Shown here piece by piece: positions 7,060-7,259 of a stretch of DNA of 7,259 nucleotides. Below the pieces are notes generated by a model that had not been told where the DNA came from, made no database searches, and saw only the letters and a program-made list of their open reading frames with translations. Source of the DNA: JADKCL01 sp046050405 (GTDB lineage: Bacteria; Bacteroidota; Bacteroidia; J057; JADKCL01); contig JBJOPY010000023.1 of NCBI GenBank assembly GCA_046050405.1, positions 1 to 7,259 on the forward strand. The letters run 5' to 3'. The position numbers were made by a program, and so were the translations under genes. The stretch's first letter is position 1; every line of letters starts with the position of its first letter.

Positions 7060-7166
7060 GCAGGTATGGCCGTGCATGTTCCAAGACGCATCCCAAGAAA
7101 CGCATCGACAAGAATGGCCCTGCCACCATGTATTCGGAATCAGTAGTGTCCGACTAAATTCTAAAC

Positions 7167-7185
7167 AAGGGCAAAAGTAGCCCTT
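7167..7185 (-). terminator. Hairpin AAGGGC-loop-GCCCTT, possible terminator
   Basis: Perfect 6-base arms (7167-7172 and 7180-7185) with a 7-base loop. Read on the minus strand it is followed by GTTTAGAATTT, a weak U-rich tail, so it may end a transcript coming from a gene to the right of the window. The plus-strand side has no T run. It overlaps the candidate promoter box at 7172-7179, and only one of the two readings may be right. Confidence 0.3.
7172..7179 (-). promoter_or_regulatory. Candidate Bacteroidota -7 box (TACTTTTG)
   Basis: On the minus strand TACTTTTG fits the TAnnTTTG consensus of Bacteroidota housekeeping promoters. A TTG at 7198-7196 lies 16 bases upstream, a little closer than the usual -33 spacing. 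It would give a leader of over 340 bases before tssE. It lies largely in the loop of the AAGGGC hairpin, which weakens the call. Confidence 0.25.
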
Positions 7186-7193
7186 CTTGACGA

Positions 7194-7204
7194 ATCAAGG
7201 CATG
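7194..7204 (+). repeat. Direct repeat copy 2 (ATCAAGGCATG)
   Basis: Exact partner of 6933-6943 in the same orientation. It spans the TTG that would serve as the -33 element of the candidate promoter. Confidence 0.35.
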
Positions 7205-7205
7205 T

Positions 7206-7223
7206 TTTTCCCTCCTTGGAAAA
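7206..7223. repeat. AT-rich inverted repeat TTTTCC-CTCCTT-GGAAAA
   Basis: Perfect 6-base arms (7206-7211, 7218-7223) around a 6-base loop, near the right edge. The low-GC stem and lack of a following T run make a terminator unlikely. Its role is unknown. Confidence 0.2.
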
Positions 7224-7259
7224 GTGAAGCCCCCCTCAAAACATGGTGTATTGTCCCTG

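Larger units (their letters stand above)
6815..7259. other. Intergenic region upstream of tssE, no gene seen
   Basis: About 445 bases without a convincing coding frame on either strand. Open stretches are short or are run-ons of antisense frames. The stretch is richer in A and T than the operon and carries an A tract, several perfect short inverted repeats, an 11-base direct repeat and two TAnnTTTG-like 8-mers on opposite strands. It probably holds the operon promoter, but no transcription start can be fixed by eye. Any gene further right lies outside the window. Confidence 0.7.

Overview
The window is a single minus-strand operon segment encoding part of a contractile type VI secretion system (T6SS). 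It is the variant with TssN that is known from Bacteroidota (T6SSiii). In transcription order, right to left, the genes are tssE (6814-6380), tssF (6324-4474), tssH/clpV (4467-1978), tssG (1981-1070), tssN (1065-196) and the first 59 codons of tssK (178-1, cut by the window edge). Spacing is tight: 55 bases, 6 bases, a 4-base overlap, 4 bases and 17 bases. One polycistronic message and co-assembly of the products are therefore likely. No gene faces the other way; the long plus-strand frames are shadows of GC-rich coding sequence.

The parts fit one machine. TssE, TssF, TssG and TssK are the cytosolic baseplate on which the tail tube and sheath assemble. TssN is the multi-pass inner-membrane protein of the Bacteroidota-type envelope complex, which lacks TssJ/L/M. 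TssH (ClpV) is the AAA+ unfoldase that recycles the contracted sheath. The sheath genes tssB/C, tube hcp (tssD), spike vgrG (tssI) and the other Bacteroidota-type genes tssO/P/Q/R are not in the window and would be expected nearby.

The right-hand end (6815-7259, about 445 bases) holds no convincing gene. It is less GC-rich than the operon and contains an A-rich tract, several inverted repeats, an 11-base direct repeat and two copies of an 8-mer matching the Bacteroidota -7 promoter consensus TAnnTTTG, one on each strand. It is probably the upstream regulatory region of the operon.

The gene set points to Bacteroidota or a phylum that shares this T6SS type. However, the coding sequence is strongly GC-rich with G/C-ending codons, and tssF and tssG have clear Shine-Dalgarno sequences, which are uncommon in Bacteroidota. 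A GC-rich Bacteroidota lineage or another Gram-negative phylum such as Verrucomicrobiota are both possible; the window alone does not decide. The T6SS family is known, so no wholly new system is claimed. The most interesting points are unusual residues in the first ATPase domain of ClpV and the structured upstream region.
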